Positions 22,621 to 31,315 of a DNA stretch of 33,385 nucleotides are shown in pieces. The position numbers and the translations under genes are program-made. How positions within the stretch are numbered: position 1 is the first letter of the stretch; each line of letters opens with the position of its first letter. The stretch spans positions 1-33,385 of the forward strand of contig ONYZ01000030.1 of assembly GCA_900322175.1 (NCBI GenBank), given 5' to 3'. The DNA is from an uncultured Prevotella sp. GTDB lineage: Bacteria > Bacteroidota > Bacteroidia > Bacteroidales > Bacteroidaceae. The notes beneath the pieces are model-generated. The model saw only the letters and a list, made by a program, of their open reading frames with translations, made no database searches and was not told the origin of the DNA.

Positions 22621-23958
22621 TTATACGATGCCCTGAGCCATCATTGCGTTAGCCACCTTCATGAATCCGGCTACGTTAGCACCCTTTACATAGTTGATGT
22701 AGCCATCAGCCTGTGTACCGTACTTCACGCAGTTCTCGTGGATGTCGTTCATGATGCGCTTCAGGTAGTCGTCAACCTCTTTAGCAGTCCAGCTCAGACG
22801 CTCAGAGTTCTGGCTCATCTCAAGACCTGATACTGATACACCACCAGCGTTAGAAGCCTTACCAGGAGCGTACAGGATCTTAGCATCCTGGAAGATCTTG
22901 ATTGCCTCAGGCAGTGAAGGCATGTTAGCACCTTCGGCTACAGCGATAACACCGTTGTCAATCAGGGCCTGAGCCTGCTCACCGTTGATTTCGTTCTGAG
23001 TAGCGCAAGGCAGAGCGATATCAGCCTTCTCGTGCCAAGGACGCTCACCAGCGTGATATACTGCATTAGGATATTCCTCAGCGTACTCCTTAATACGTCC
23101 GCGCTCAACATTCTTCAGTTCCTTTACATACTCGAGCTTCTCGAATGTGATTCCGTCTGGATCGTAGATGTAACCGTCAGAGTCAGATAGTGTCATTGGG
23201 ATAGCACCCAGCTGCAGGCACTTCTCGGTAGCATACTGAGCTACGTTACCTGAACCGGAAATCAGCACCTTCTTACCCTTCAGTTCGATGCCGCGAGTAG
23301 CCAGCATTGAAGTCAGGAAGTAAACGCAACCGTAACCAGTAGCCTCAGGACGGATGAGTGAACCACCGAATGAGAGACCCTTACCAGTCAGTACTCCCTG
23401 GAACTGATGTGTGAGCTTCTTGTATTGTCCGAACAGATAGCCAACCTCACGACCACCTACACCGATGTCACCAGCAGGTACGTCCTCATCAGGACCGATT
23501 ACGCGATAAAGCTCGTTCATGAATGCCTGACAGAAACGCATTACTTCAGCGTCGCTCTTGCCACGTGGTGAGAAGTCTGAACCTCCCTTAGCACCACCCA
23601 TTGGCAGAGTTGTCAGAGAGTTCTTGAAAGTCTGCTCGAAAGCCAGGAACTTCAGGATACCCAGGTTTACACTCTTGTGATAACGCAGACCACCTTTGTA
23701 AGGGCCAATAGCGTTGTTGTGCTGGATACGGTAACCCATGTTGGTCTGTACCTTACCCTGGTCGTCAACCCATGTGATACGGAACTCGCAAACTCGATCG
23801 GGGATGCAAAGGCGCTCAATCAGATTTGCCTTTTCAAACTCGGGGTGCTTGTTATACTCCTCCTCGATAGTAGGAAGTACCTGAGAAACTGCCTGGATGT
23901 ACTCCGGCTCATTAGGGAAGCGCTGCTTCAAATCTTCTACAACTTTTGCTGCATTCAT
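22621..23958 (-). CDS. gdhA: Glutamate dehydrogenase, NADP(H)-type hexameric
   Basis: A 445-residue enzyme of the hexameric GDH family, full length. The glutamate/2-oxoglutarate domain (about 1-200) has KGGLRYHKSVN, the catalytic lysine in PMGGAKGGSDF, and GPDEDVPAGDIGVGGREVGY. The Rossmann domain (about 200-380) has ISGSGNVAQYATEK and AEGANMPS. It interconverts 2-oxoglutarate plus ammonia with glutamate. The biosynthetic, NADPH-dependent direction is the usual role of this 445-450-residue type. It is a single gene with its own promoter and terminator. Confidence 0.97.
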   Translation of the reverse strand: MNAAKVVEDLKQRFPNEPEYIQAVSQVLPTIEEEYNKHPEFEKANLIERLCIPDRVCEFRITWVDDQGKVQTNMGYRIQHNNAIGPYKGGLRYHKSVNLGILKFLAFEQTFKNSLTTLPMGGAKGGSDFSPRGKSDAEVMRFCQAFMNELYRVIGPDEDVPAGDIGVGGREVGYLFGQYKKLTHQFQGVLTGKGLSFGGSLIRPEATGYGCVYFLTSMLATRGIELKGKKVLISGSGNVAQYATEKCLQLGAIPMTLSDSDGYIYDPDGITFEKLEYVKELKNVERGRIKEYAEEYPNAVYHAGERPWHEKADIALPCATQNEINGEQAQALIDNGVIAVAEGANMPSLPEAIKIFQDAKILYAPGKASNAGGVSVSGLEMSQNSERLSWTAKEVDDYLKRIMNDIHENCVKYGTQADGYINYVKGANVAGFMKVANAMMAQGIV

Positions 23959-24009
23959 AATTGTAATTCTTTTTTTTGTTTATTGTTGTTTGATTTTAAT
24001 TTTCGGTTG

Positions 24010-24040
24010 CAAAATTACATCAAATTTTTGAAATAGCAAA
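24010..24040 (-). promoter_or_regulatory. Promoter of gdhA
   Basis: On the minus strand TTTG (24040-24037), a 19-base spacer and TAATTTTG (24017-24010) match the consensus in both boxes. The leader to the ATG at 23958 is about 45 bases. Confidence 0.82.
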
Positions 24041-24106
24041 CTTTTTATCGCTTTTTTCTCAAAATTACTATCATTTTGAAAGTTTATTGATGTATATCAA
24101 GGCAAA

Positions 24107-24153
24107 AAGATAAAAAATAGCCTCTTTTTTGTGTCCGAGCACAAAAAAGAGGC
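24107..24153 (-). terminator. Rho-independent terminator of the malic enzyme gene
   Basis: A 14-bp perfect stem, GCCTCTTTTTTGTG (24120-24133) with CACAAAAAAGAGGC (24140-24153), loop of 6. On the minus strand a TATTTTTTATC tail follows. It lies 26 bases past the stop codon. Confidence 0.9.
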
Positions 24154-24178
24154 CTATAATATAATAATGTGTAAGCAA

Positions 24179-26482
24179 TTACTTGCCTATTGCTGACAAT
24201 TTGCTCTTAATTTTGTCCACATACGCATCAATTGTCGCAACAGCCACGATATTTACGACATCTCGTACACTTGCGCCGAAGTCGATAAAGTGGATAGGCT
24301 TGTTCAGTCCCATCTGGATCGGGCCGATGATTTCTGCATCGCTTCCCAGCATCTGCAGCATCTTGTAAGATGAGCGTGCCGATGTCAGGTTGGGGAATAC
24401 CAGTGTGTTAACCTTCTCGCCCTTCAGTTTTGTGAATGGGAACTCCTGGTCTCTCAGTTCGTTGTCGAGAGCAAAGCTCAGTAGCATCTCACCGTCGATA
24501 GGCAGGTCTGGATACAGTTCGTGCATCTTGGCCACAGTGTCCTTCACCTTCAGAGCTCCGTCGCTGGTGCTACTACCGAAGTTAGAGTGTGATACCATAG
24601 CGATTACAGGCTTCTCGTTGAAGAATCTTACTGCGGTAGATATCAGTTTCGAGATGTCGAGCAGTGTCTCGCGGTCGGGGTTCTCGTTCACCATGGTGTC
24701 GGCGATGTAGTAGGTACCCTTTGGCGAGTTGATGATGTGCATAGTACCAAAGTGCTTGTACTCTGGACGGATACCGATTACCTCGTTTACTACCTTGATG
24801 GTGTTAGAGTACTTGGTGTACAGACCAGTGATGAATGCGTCGGCCTCGCCAGTCTCTACCATCATCATACCGAAATAGTTGCGCTCAAACATCTTGTCGT
24901 TAGCCTCCTGGAATGTGTATCCCTCGCGCTGGCGCTTCTCTGTCAGTATGCGTGCATAGCGCTCGCGGCGCTCCTGCTCGTCGGGATGGCGCAGATTTAC
25001 TATCTCGATGCCATCAAGACTAAGGTCGAGCGAAGCGGCCATCTTGGTTATAACCTCGTCGTTACCCAGCAGGATGGGGTAGCAGATACCCTCGGCCTTG
25101 GCCTGTACGGCAGCCTTAAGCATTGTCGGGTGTACAGCCTCGGCAAATACCACGCGCTGTGGGTGAGCTGCAGCAGTAGCGTAGAGCTTTTGTGTAAGCT
25201 TGGTCTCCTGACCCAGCAGTACTGACAGCGAACGCTTGTACTCGTCCCAGTCCTTAATCTCCTTACGGGCTACGCCACTCTCGATGGCAGCCTTGGCTAC
25301 AGCCGATGATACCTCGGTGATGAGGCGTGGGTCGACAGGTTTGGGGATAAAGTAGTTGCGACCGAATGTCAGGTTATTCACCTTATATACATCGTTTACT
25401 ACATCGGGCACAGGCTGCTTGGCCAGATCGGCGATGGCGTGAACTGCTGCCAGTTTCATCTCCTCGTTGATGGCCTTAGCGTGAACGTCAAGCGCACCAC
25501 GGAAGATGTATGGGAATCCGATTACGTTGTTAATTTGGTTAGGATAGTCTGTACGACCAGTCGACATCAGTACGTCTGGGCGAGCTGCCATAGCGTCCTC
25601 GTAGCTGATCTCAGGCACAGGGTTGGCCAAAGCAAAGATTACAGGGTCCTTAGCCATCGATTTAACCATATCCTGCGACAGCACGTTACCTTTCGACAGA
25701 CCTACAAATACGTCAGCATCCTTCACGGCCTCGGCCAGAGTGTGGATGTCAGTGCGGCTTGTGGCAAAGAACTTCTTCTGCTCGTTCAGGTCGGTGCGCT
25801 CTGTCGAGATTACACCCTTTGAGTCAAGCATCACGATGTTCTCCTTCTGTGCGCCGATGGCCATATACAGTTTGGTACAACTGATGGCAGCGGCTCCGGC
25901 ACCGTTCACTACTATCTTTACCTTCTTTATATCCTTGCCTATCACCTCCATTGCGTTCTTCAGTCCGGCAGCGCTGATGATAGCAGTTCCGTGCTGGTCG
26001 TCGTGCATCACGGGGATGTCGAGTGTCTTCTTCAGTCGGTCCTCGATATAGAAGCACTCAGGCGCCTTGATATCCTCCAGGTTGATACCGCCGAATGTTG
26101 GGGCGATACGCTCTACAGCTTCACAGAACTTCTCAGGGTCCTTCTCGGCCACCTCGATATCAAACACGTCGATACCGCCATAAATCTTAAACAGCAGTCC
26201 TTTACCCTCCATTACAGGCTTTCCGCTCAGCGCGCCAATGTCGCCAAGTCCCAGTACAGCTGTGCCGTTTGAGATTACTGCTACCAGATTACCCTTGTCT
26301 GTATACTTATACGCATCGTCTGGATTCTCCTGAATCTCCAGACATGGGTAGGCTACTCCTGGAGAGTAGGCAAGACTTAAGTCTGTTTGTGTACGATAAG
26401 CCTTGGTAGGCTTTACTTCGATTTTACCTGGGCGTCCGCTCTCGTGATATTCGAGTGCGGCTTCTTTCGAGATCTTAACCAT
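24179..26482 (-). CDS. maeB: NADP-dependent malic enzyme fused to a phosphotransacetylase-like domain
   Basis: A 767-residue MaeB-type fusion, the usual length for this class. The malic enzyme part spans about 1-425: [36 protein letters not shown], the metal-site [15 protein letters not shown] and the NAD(P)-binding [11 protein letters not shown]. The C-terminal phosphotransacetylase-like part spans about 430-767 ([70 protein letters not shown]). In studied homologues the second half is regulatory (acetyl-CoA sensing) and not a working Pta; that is family knowledge. It decarboxylates malate to pyruvate, giving NADPH. The gene is divergent from a TetR regulator with 120 bases between the two start codons. 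Confidence 0.96.
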   Translation of the reverse strand: MVKISKEAALEYHESGRPGKIEVKPTKAYRTQTDLSLAYSPGVAYPCLEIQENPDDAYKYTDKGNLVAVISNGTAVLGLGDIGALSGKPVMEGKGLLFKIYGGIDVFDIEVAEKDPEKFCEAVERIAPTFGGINLEDIKAPECFYIEDRLKKTLDIPVMHDDQHGTAIISAAGLKNAMEVIGKDIKKVKIVVNGAGAAAISCTKLYMAIGAQKENIVMLDSKGVISTERTDLNEQKKFFATSRTDIHTLAEAVKDADVFVGLSKGNVLSQDMVKSMAKDPVIFALANPVPEISYEDAMAARPDVLMSTGRTDYPNQINNVIGFPYIFRGALDVHAKAINEEMKLAAVHAIADLAKQPVPDVVNDVYKVNNLTFGRNYFIPKPVDPRLITEVSSAVAKAAIESGVARKEIKDWDEYKRSLSVLLGQETKLTQKLYATAAAHPQRVVFAEAVHPTMLKAAVQAKAEGICYPILLGNDEVITKMAASLDLSLDGIEIVNLRHPDEQERRERYARILTEKRQREGYTFQEANDKMFERNYFGMMMVETGEADAFITGLYTKYSNTIKVVNEVIGIRPEYKHFGTMHIINSPKGTYYIADTMVNENPDRETLLDISKLISTAVRFFNEKPVIAMVSHSNFGSSTSDGALKVKDTVAKMHELYPDLPIDGEMLLSFALDNELRDQEFPFTKLKGEKVNTLVFPNLTSARSSYKMLQMLGSDAEIIGPIQMGLNKPIHFIDFGASVRDVVNIVAVATIDAYVDKIKSKLSAIGK

Positions 26483-26525
26483 AGTGTATTATTAATATTT
26501 TTGTGATTATTCTGAAATACGGCCG

Positions 26526-26533
26526 CAAAAATA
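26526..26533 (-). promoter_or_regulatory. -7 box of the malic enzyme promoter
   Basis: On the minus strand TATTTTTG (26533-26526) is a perfect -7 match, with only a T-rich stretch at the -33 position. It lies 44 bases before the ATG and 20 bases from the divergent TetR promoter. Confidence 0.65.
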
Positions 26534-26553
26534 CAAAAAACTATTGAAAAACA

Positions 26554-26584
26554 TTTGGGTTTTTCGTTTTTTTTAGTAACTTTG
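26554..26584 (+). promoter_or_regulatory. Promoter of the TetR-type regulator gene
   Basis: TTTG (26554-26557), a 19-base spacer and TAACTTTG (26577-26584). The expected transcription start is within about 15 bases of the first ATG, so the leader is very short. Confidence 0.8.
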
Positions 26585-26602
26585 CTCCCAAATTGGATGA
26601 TT

Positions 26603-27232
26603 ATGCAGGAAAACCTTGAAATTTCAAAGTATAAGAAACGTATTCGTGGTCGAATACCTGGAGTCGCATTGAAACTCTTCCTTAAGTACGGTATTAATTC
26701 TGTAAGGATGGACGACGTTGCCAAGCAGTTGGGTATATCCAAGCGAACTATATATGAACTTTACGGGAATAAGGAATCACTGTTGTTTGATGTGGTAGTA
26801 ATCCACTTCAAAAAGCGTCTCAAAAATATGGAGAAAGTTATCAGCAATTGTAATAATGTGATGGAGATATTGCTGGAGGTATATCACATGAAGGTGGCCG
26901 ACTTTAAGAGCACCAACCCACTGTTCTTCTCCGAGATGGTACGCTATCCTCAGATACAGTATTTCCTGATAGAGCAGAATAATCACATGCGCGAGAATAG
27001 TCTTCGATTTATGCAGCGCGGTATCAACGAGGGCTACTTCCGCAAGGATGTGAATTACGAGATTGCAGGACTGATGTTCGACGCTATGGGTGCGTATATT
27101 ATGGAGAAGGAACTCTATCGCAAGTATAGCATCGAGGATGTCTTCCGCAACATAGTGTTTGTGTCGCTGCGAGGTATGTGTACTGATAAGGGTATCGAAG
27201 CTATTGATTCGATGATTGACAAAGTACTTTAA
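26603..27232 (+). CDS. TetR/AcrR-family transcriptional regulator
   Basis: A 209-residue regulator. The TetR N-terminal DNA-binding domain (about 8-60) has the helix-turn-helix MDDVAKQLGISKRTIYELYGNKESLL. The C-terminal helical ligand domain shows no family-specific motif I recognise. Start choice: the longer frame from 26555 begins inside the promoter. ATG codons at 26597 and 26603 both follow it, and I list 26603. The gene is divergent from the malic enzyme gene and may control that promoter or itself, but no clear palindromic operator was found by eye. Confidence 0.92.
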   Translation: MQENLEISKYKKRIRGRIPGVALKLFLKYGINSVRMDDVAKQLGISKRTIYELYGNKESLLFDVVVIHFKKRLKNMEKVISNCNNVMEILLEVYHMKVADFKSTNPLFFSEMVRYPQIQYFLIEQNNHMRENSLRFMQRGINEGYFRKDVNYEIAGLMFDAMGAYIMEKELYRKYSIEDVFRNIVFVSLRGMCTDKGIEAIDSMIDKVL

Positions 27233-27241
27233 TAAAAAAGA

Positions 27242-27266
27242 AATCCCCTCCAGTTCGGAGAGGATT
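27242..27266. terminator. Bidirectional terminator between the TetR and DUF4301 genes
   Basis: AATCCCCTCC (27242-27251) and GGAGAGGATT (27257-27266) form a stem with one internal mismatch and a 5-base loop. On the minus strand a TTCTTTTTTATT tail follows. On the plus strand the T tail is weaker. It sits between two converging stop codons. Confidence 0.8.
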
Positions 27267-27271
27267 CTTAT

Positions 27272-28771
27272 TTACTGATGCTGTTCGCGCAGAAGATCGT
27301 TAACTGTCTTTACGGGGTTAAATGTTCCCAGTGGCACCTCAACGAATACTGTGCTCCAGTTGCTCATGGCTCCGTTCCACAGTCCCGGCAGCTCCAGCGC
27401 CTTCAGCTCCTTGCCAGCCTTCGATTTCGACGAGATGAAACCTGTGGTCTTGTCTACGAACTCAGGCAGATTGAACGGACTGCCCTGATAATCCTTCACG
27501 GCGCAAACCAGATCTACTGGGTTGAAGTGTGTACCCTGGGTAAACATCTTCATATATGCCTCGTTGTTGGTGTCTATCTGACTGCTCTCCAGAATCTGCA
27601 GACTCACTGTACCGTCCTGATTGTATGTAAGGAATGGACCACCGCCAGGCTCGCCTACATTCTTTACCACCCCGCACACGCGCATTGGACGATTCAGTTT
27701 GGTGCGTAGATACTCTGCGTCAACCTTATTATTCTTAGCGTCCGTACACAGATTCTTGGCCACAAACTCTGCAATCTCCTGTAGCTCGGCCTCGCTAGCG
27801 CCTGCATCCAGTTTGCGGAGATACTCAAACGCCTTCTTCTGTAGAGTTACCAGCACACCTGCTATCACCTGCTTCCACTCTACGGTCTCAGGCTTCAGGC
27901 GGTCGGGTACCACGTTGTCGATGTTCTTGATGAAGATTACGTCGGCCTCTATCTCGTTCAGGTTCTCGATCAGAGCACCGTGTCCGCCTGGGCGGAACAG
28001 CAGACTGCCGTCATCGTTGCGGAATGGAGTGTTGTCGGGATTAGCGGCAACGGTATCAGTGCTGGGCTTCTGTTCAGAGAATGTTATGTCATACTTGATG
28101 CCGTACTTCTTGGCAAAGAAATCTGCCTTCTCGGCCACCTTTGCCTTGAAAAGCTCCATGTGCTCGTGGCTCACGGTGAAGTGTACGTGTGCCTCGCCGT
28201 TGCTGGCAGCATATAGTGCGCCTTCCACCAGATGCTCCTCCATAGGCGTGCGTGGACCCTCGGCATACTTGTGGAACAGCAGCAGTCCCTTAGGCAACTG
28301 TCCATAGTTAAGTCCCTCGGCCTTCAGCATGTTGGCAGCCACAGCCTTATATTTACCCTCGGCCATCAGCGCCTTTATGCCCTTGCCCTCGTTCTTCTGG
28401 CACACTTCGTCCAGCGCATCGAAGAATGCAAAGTTCTCAATCTGGTCGAAGTACTTCTTCTCAAAATCCGTTGTAGGCACGTCGTAGTCGGCATCCACAA
28501 ATGCAAACATGTTCTTGAACATGCGGCTAGCAGCACCACTGGCGGGCACGAATTTTACTACTCGCTTACCCTCGGCCTTGTACTCGTTCCATGCTTCAAC
28601 CAGCTGTTTGCGCTCGTCGGCATCAGGGGCAACGATACCATTGCCTATACCAGCCGCAGCTTCCAGCTTCAGGAATGGGAAACCTGTTTTAAACTCATTC
28701 AGTTGGTTCTCGATCTGCTCCTTGGTTATTCCCTTCAGAGCAATTTGTTTCAAGTCTTTTTCGTCTAACAT
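27272..28771 (-). CDS. DUF4301 family protein, nucleotidyltransferase-like
   Basis: A 499-residue protein that I recognise as DUF4301, a family common in Bacteroidetes with no settled function. Visible motifs point to a nucleotide-sugar pyrophosphorylase-like fold. KFVPASGAASRMFK (73-86) resembles the N-terminal nucleotide-binding loop. FRPGGHGALIENLN (259-272) resembles the GGHG loop of UDP-sugar pyrophosphorylases. DVIFIKNIDNVVPD (277-290) resembles the acidic metal-binding strand. RPMRVCGVVKNVGEPGGGPF and ALELPGLWNGAMSNW are further conserved-looking blocks. There is no signal peptide, so it is cytoplasmic. It is monocistronic. The enzymatic assignment is inference from motif resemblance only. 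Confidence 0.85.
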   Translation of the reverse strand: MLDEKDLKQIALKGITKEQIENQLNEFKTGFPFLKLEAAAGIGNGIVAPDADERKQLVEAWNEYKAEGKRVVKFVPASGAASRMFKNMFAFVDADYDVPTTDFEKKYFDQIENFAFFDALDEVCQKNEGKGIKALMAEGKYKAVAANMLKAEGLNYGQLPKGLLLFHKYAEGPRTPMEEHLVEGALYAASNGEAHVHFTVSHEHMELFKAKVAEKADFFAKKYGIKYDITFSEQKPSTDTVAANPDNTPFRNDDGSLLFRPGGHGALIENLNEIEADVIFIKNIDNVVPDRLKPETVEWKQVIAGVLVTLQKKAFEYLRKLDAGASEAELQEIAEFVAKNLCTDAKNNKVDAEYLRTKLNRPMRVCGVVKNVGEPGGGPFLTYNQDGTVSLQILESSQIDTNNEAYMKMFTQGTHFNPVDLVCAVKDYQGSPFNLPEFVDKTTGFISSKSKAGKELKALELPGLWNGAMSNWSTVFVEVPLGTFNPVKTVNDLLREQHQ

Positions 28772-28800
28772 AATATAAATAGGTATTTAGATATATGCCG

Positions 28801-28808
28801 CAAAGGTA
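28801..28808 (-). promoter_or_regulatory. -7 box of the DUF4301 gene
   Basis: On the minus strand TACCTTTG (28808-28801) is a perfect -7 match, 29 bases before the ATG. No good -33 box is seen. Confidence 0.65.
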
Positions 28809-28892
28809 CAAAAAAAACTTAGATAAAGCAAGATAAAGCCGAAAAAAATAAAAATAATCTGTGTAATCTGCATAATCTTCGTATGATTTTCT

Positions 28893-28900
28893 TATCTTTG
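28893..28900 (+). promoter_or_regulatory. -7 box of the RelA/SpoT-type gene
   Basis: TATCTTTG (28893-28900) lies 18 bases before the ATG at 28919. The -33 position is a poor match. Confidence 0.65.
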
Positions 28901-28918
28901 TGCCGAAATTTTATATTT

Positions 28919-30991
28919 ATGGCAGAAAAATTTGCATTTACATACGAACAGAAAAAACTCATGGCGCACCAGACGGCCGACATCCTGACCGAGGAGATCG
29001 GACTTAAGGGCGATGCCATCATAGCCGTAGAGCTGATACCTGACATCGAGGCGGGCAACATCTCCCTCGATGAGGTAGAGAAGACTCACGGTGAGTCTGT
29101 TTCCCGCATACTTCACGGTCTGGACCGCATACAGAAACTCTACGACAAGAATCCCGCAGTAGAGAGCGAGAACTTCCGCAACTTGCTGCTGTCGTTTGCC
29201 GAGGATATGCGTGTCATTCTTATCATGATAGCCAATCGTGTAAACCTGATGCGCCAGATACGCGACACCGAGAATCAGGAGGCTAAACTTGAGGTCTCGC
29301 AAGAGGCTGCCTATCTCTATGCCCCATTGGCACATAAGTTGGGATTGTACAAGCTTAAGAGCGAACTCGAAGACCTGTCGCTCAAGTACATGGAGCACGA
29401 TGCCTACTATCACATCCGCGAGAAACTGAGCGCTACCAAGCAGGTGCGCGATGAGTATATAGAGCGATTCATCAAGCCTGTTGAGCAGAAGATGATGGCA
29501 GCCGGCATACGTTGCCACATCAAGGGGCGCACCAAGTCGATACACTCCATCTGGCAGAAGATGCAGAAGCAGAAGTGCCCGTTCGAGGGCGTCTACGATC
29601 TGTTTGCCATCCGCATTATCATCGACTGTCCGATACAGCAGGAGAAAATGCAGTGCTGGCAGGCTTACTCTATCATCACCGATATGTATCAGCCCAACCC
29701 CAAACGCCTGCGCGACTGGCTCTCGGTGCCTAAGTCCAACGGCTACGAGTCGCTGCACATCACTGTGCTAGGGCCTGAGCAGAAGTGGGTAGAGGTGCAG
29801 ATACGCACCGAACGAATGGACGAGATAGCCGAACGCGGTGTGGCCGCCCACTGGCGCTATAAGGGCGTGAAGGGCGAGACAGGTCTCGACGAGTGGCTCA
29901 CCAATATCCGCACCATGCTTGAACATGCCGACGGTCTGGACGCTATGGACCAGTTTAAGATGGACCTGTACGAAGACGAGGTGTTTGTATTCACCCCAGC
30001 GGGCGATCTGTGGAAGTTCCCCGTAGGTGCCACTGTGCTCGACTTTGCTTATCACATCCACTCCAAACTAGGCAATCAGTGCACGGGTGGCCGAATCAAT
30101 GGTAGGGTAGTGCCCATCCGTTATCAGCTTAAGAGCGGCGATCAGGTAGAGATCCTTACATCTGCTAATCAGAAACCACGTCAGGAGTGGCTCAATATCG
30201 TCAAGACCTCGCGAGCCAAGAGCAAGATACGTCTCGCACTCAAGGAGACCCAAGTGAAGGACGGACTTTTTGCCAAGGAGATGCTTGAACGCAAGTTCCG
30301 GAACCGCAAGATAGAGCATGACGATGGCATCATGTTCAACGTCATCCGTAAGATGGGCTACAAGGAGGTGAGCGACTTCTATAAGGCCATCGCCGACGGG
30401 GTGGTGGATACTAATAATGTGCTGGATAAGTTCTTGGAACTCAGGGATAAAGAGTCTGTAGTTACAGGAGATAACCAAGCCCGTTCGGCTGCTGAGTTCG
30501 AGCTCGACGAGTCGAAGATTGCTGGTCTTAATACAGCTGTCAACGACGATGTGCTGGTTATCGACCGTAACCTGAAAGGTCTGGATTATCAGTTGGCCAA
30601 GTGTTGCTCGCCCATCTATGGCGACGATGTGTTTGGCTTTGTCACCATCAATGGCGGCATCAAGATTCATCGTTGCGACTGTCCCAATGCCCCCGAGTTG
30701 CGTCGCCGTTTTGGCTATCGCATCGTCAAGGCCAAGTGGAGCGGCAAGGGCTCTTCGCAGTACAGCATCTCGCTCCGCGTCATCGGCAATGATGATATCG
30801 GTATTGTCAACAATCTTACCTCTATCATCTCGAAAGAAGAAAAACTGGTACTGCGCAGCATCAATATCGACAGCCACGACGGTCTGTTCAGCGGCAACAT
30901 CGTGGTGATGCTCGAAGACACCTCACGACTCGAAGCTCTGCTCAAGAAGCTACGCACTGTCAAGGGTGTAAAACAAGTAGAACGTATTTAA
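28919..30991 (+). CDS. relA: RelA/SpoT-family (p)ppGpp synthetase with degenerate hydrolase domain
   Basis: A 690-residue long-type RSH enzyme. The N-terminal HD region (about 10-170) lacks the hydrolase signature. Where HDxxED is expected the sequence is IPDIEA (40-45), and the later D-R motif is NRV (106-108), so hydrolysis is unlikely. The synthetase domain (about 200-330) looks intact: KGRTKSIHSIWQKM, YDLFAIRIII, KSNGYESLHITV, EVQIRTERMDEIAERGVAAHW. TGS (about 360-425: DEVFVFTPAGDLWKFPVGATVLDFAYHIH), a Cys-bearing region (KCCSPIYGDDVFGFV, HRCDCPNA) and a C-terminal ACT domain (SISLRVIGNDDIGIVNN) follow. It is therefore RelA-like, making (p)ppGpp on the ribosome. The ATG at 28919 is preferred because the longer frame begins upstream of the -7 box. 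A small lipoprotein gene follows after 19 bases. Confidence 0.93.
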   Translation: MAEKFAFTYEQKKLMAHQTADILTEEIGLKGDAIIAVELIPDIEAGNISLDEVEKTHGESVSRILHGLDRIQKLYDKNPAVESENFRNLLLSFAEDMRVILIMIANRVNLMRQIRDTENQEAKLEVSQEAAYLYAPLAHKLGLYKLKSELEDLSLKYMEHDAYYHIREKLSATKQVRDEYIERFIKPVEQKMMAAGIRCHIKGRTKSIHSIWQKMQKQKCPFEGVYDLFAIRIIIDCPIQQEKMQCWQAYSIITDMYQPNPKRLRDWLSVPKSNGYESLHITVLGPEQKWVEVQIRTERMDEIAERGVAAHWRYKGVKGETGLDEWLTNIRTMLEHADGLDAMDQFKMDLYEDEVFVFTPAGDLWKFPVGATVLDFAYHIHSKLGNQCTGGRINGRVVPIRYQLKSGDQVEILTSANQKPRQEWLNIVKTSRAKSKIRLALKETQVKDGLFAKEMLERKFRNRKIEHDDGIMFNVIRKMGYKEVSDFYKAIADGVVDTNNVLDKFLELRDKESVVTGDNQARSAAEFELDESKIAGLNTAVNDDVLVIDRNLKGLDYQLAKCCSPIYGDDVFGFVTINGGIKIHRCDCPNAPELRRRFGYRIVKAKWSGKGSSQYSISLRVIGNDDIGIVNNLTSIISKEEKLVLRSINIDSHDGLFSGNIVVMLEDTSRLEALLKKLRTVKGVKQVERI

Positions 30992-31010
30992 TTTTATAAC
31001 CACAACAGAT

Positions 31011-31310
31011 ATGAATAAAAATCTTCTAATTCTTGCCCTCTCAATTCTCACATTGATGGCATGTCGCGGTCGCTCAGAGCAGCGCACAGAGATTGTCGAG
31101 GAAGAAATCGAGTATCGTCCGTTGATTACCGATTCGGCTACTATCGACTCTATTGCCAATTCAGGTCTGGTTGACCACGGAGCCGCCCTTGCGGTGCCCG
31201 ACATCCCCAAGGACAAGTCTGTCGACATGAATGCCAGCGATAATGAGATAAATGCCGTAATGAGTGGCAGCGATGGCGAACTGAGCAAGGATGCCGATCC
31301 GCTGCAATAG
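31011..31310 (+). CDS. Small predicted lipoprotein
   Basis: A 99-residue protein with a lipoprotein signal: basic start MNKN, hydrophobic core, lipobox LMAC with C18 as the lipid site. The mature part is acidic and rich in Ser/Asp, with no recognised domain, and looks largely disordered (ITDSATIDSIANSG, NASDNEINAVMSGSDG). It lies 19 bases after the RelA-type gene, so it is probably co-transcribed. Its stop codon is 5 bases from the stop of the converging gene. Function unknown. Confidence 0.8.
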   Translation: MNKNLLILALSILTLMACRGRSEQRTEIVEEEIEYRPLITDSATIDSIANSGLVDHGAALAVPDIPKDKSVDMNASDNEINAVMSGSDGELSKDADPLQ

Positions 31311-31315
31311 TATAG

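Noticed and set aside
26555-26596. Longer start for the TetR regulator
   Set aside because: The extra 14 residues are encoded by the promoter itself.
28892-30877. Long minus-strand frames (288 and 269 residues) opposite the RelA-type gene
   Set aside because: The sense frame has complete RSH domains. The antisense translations show no domain-like features.
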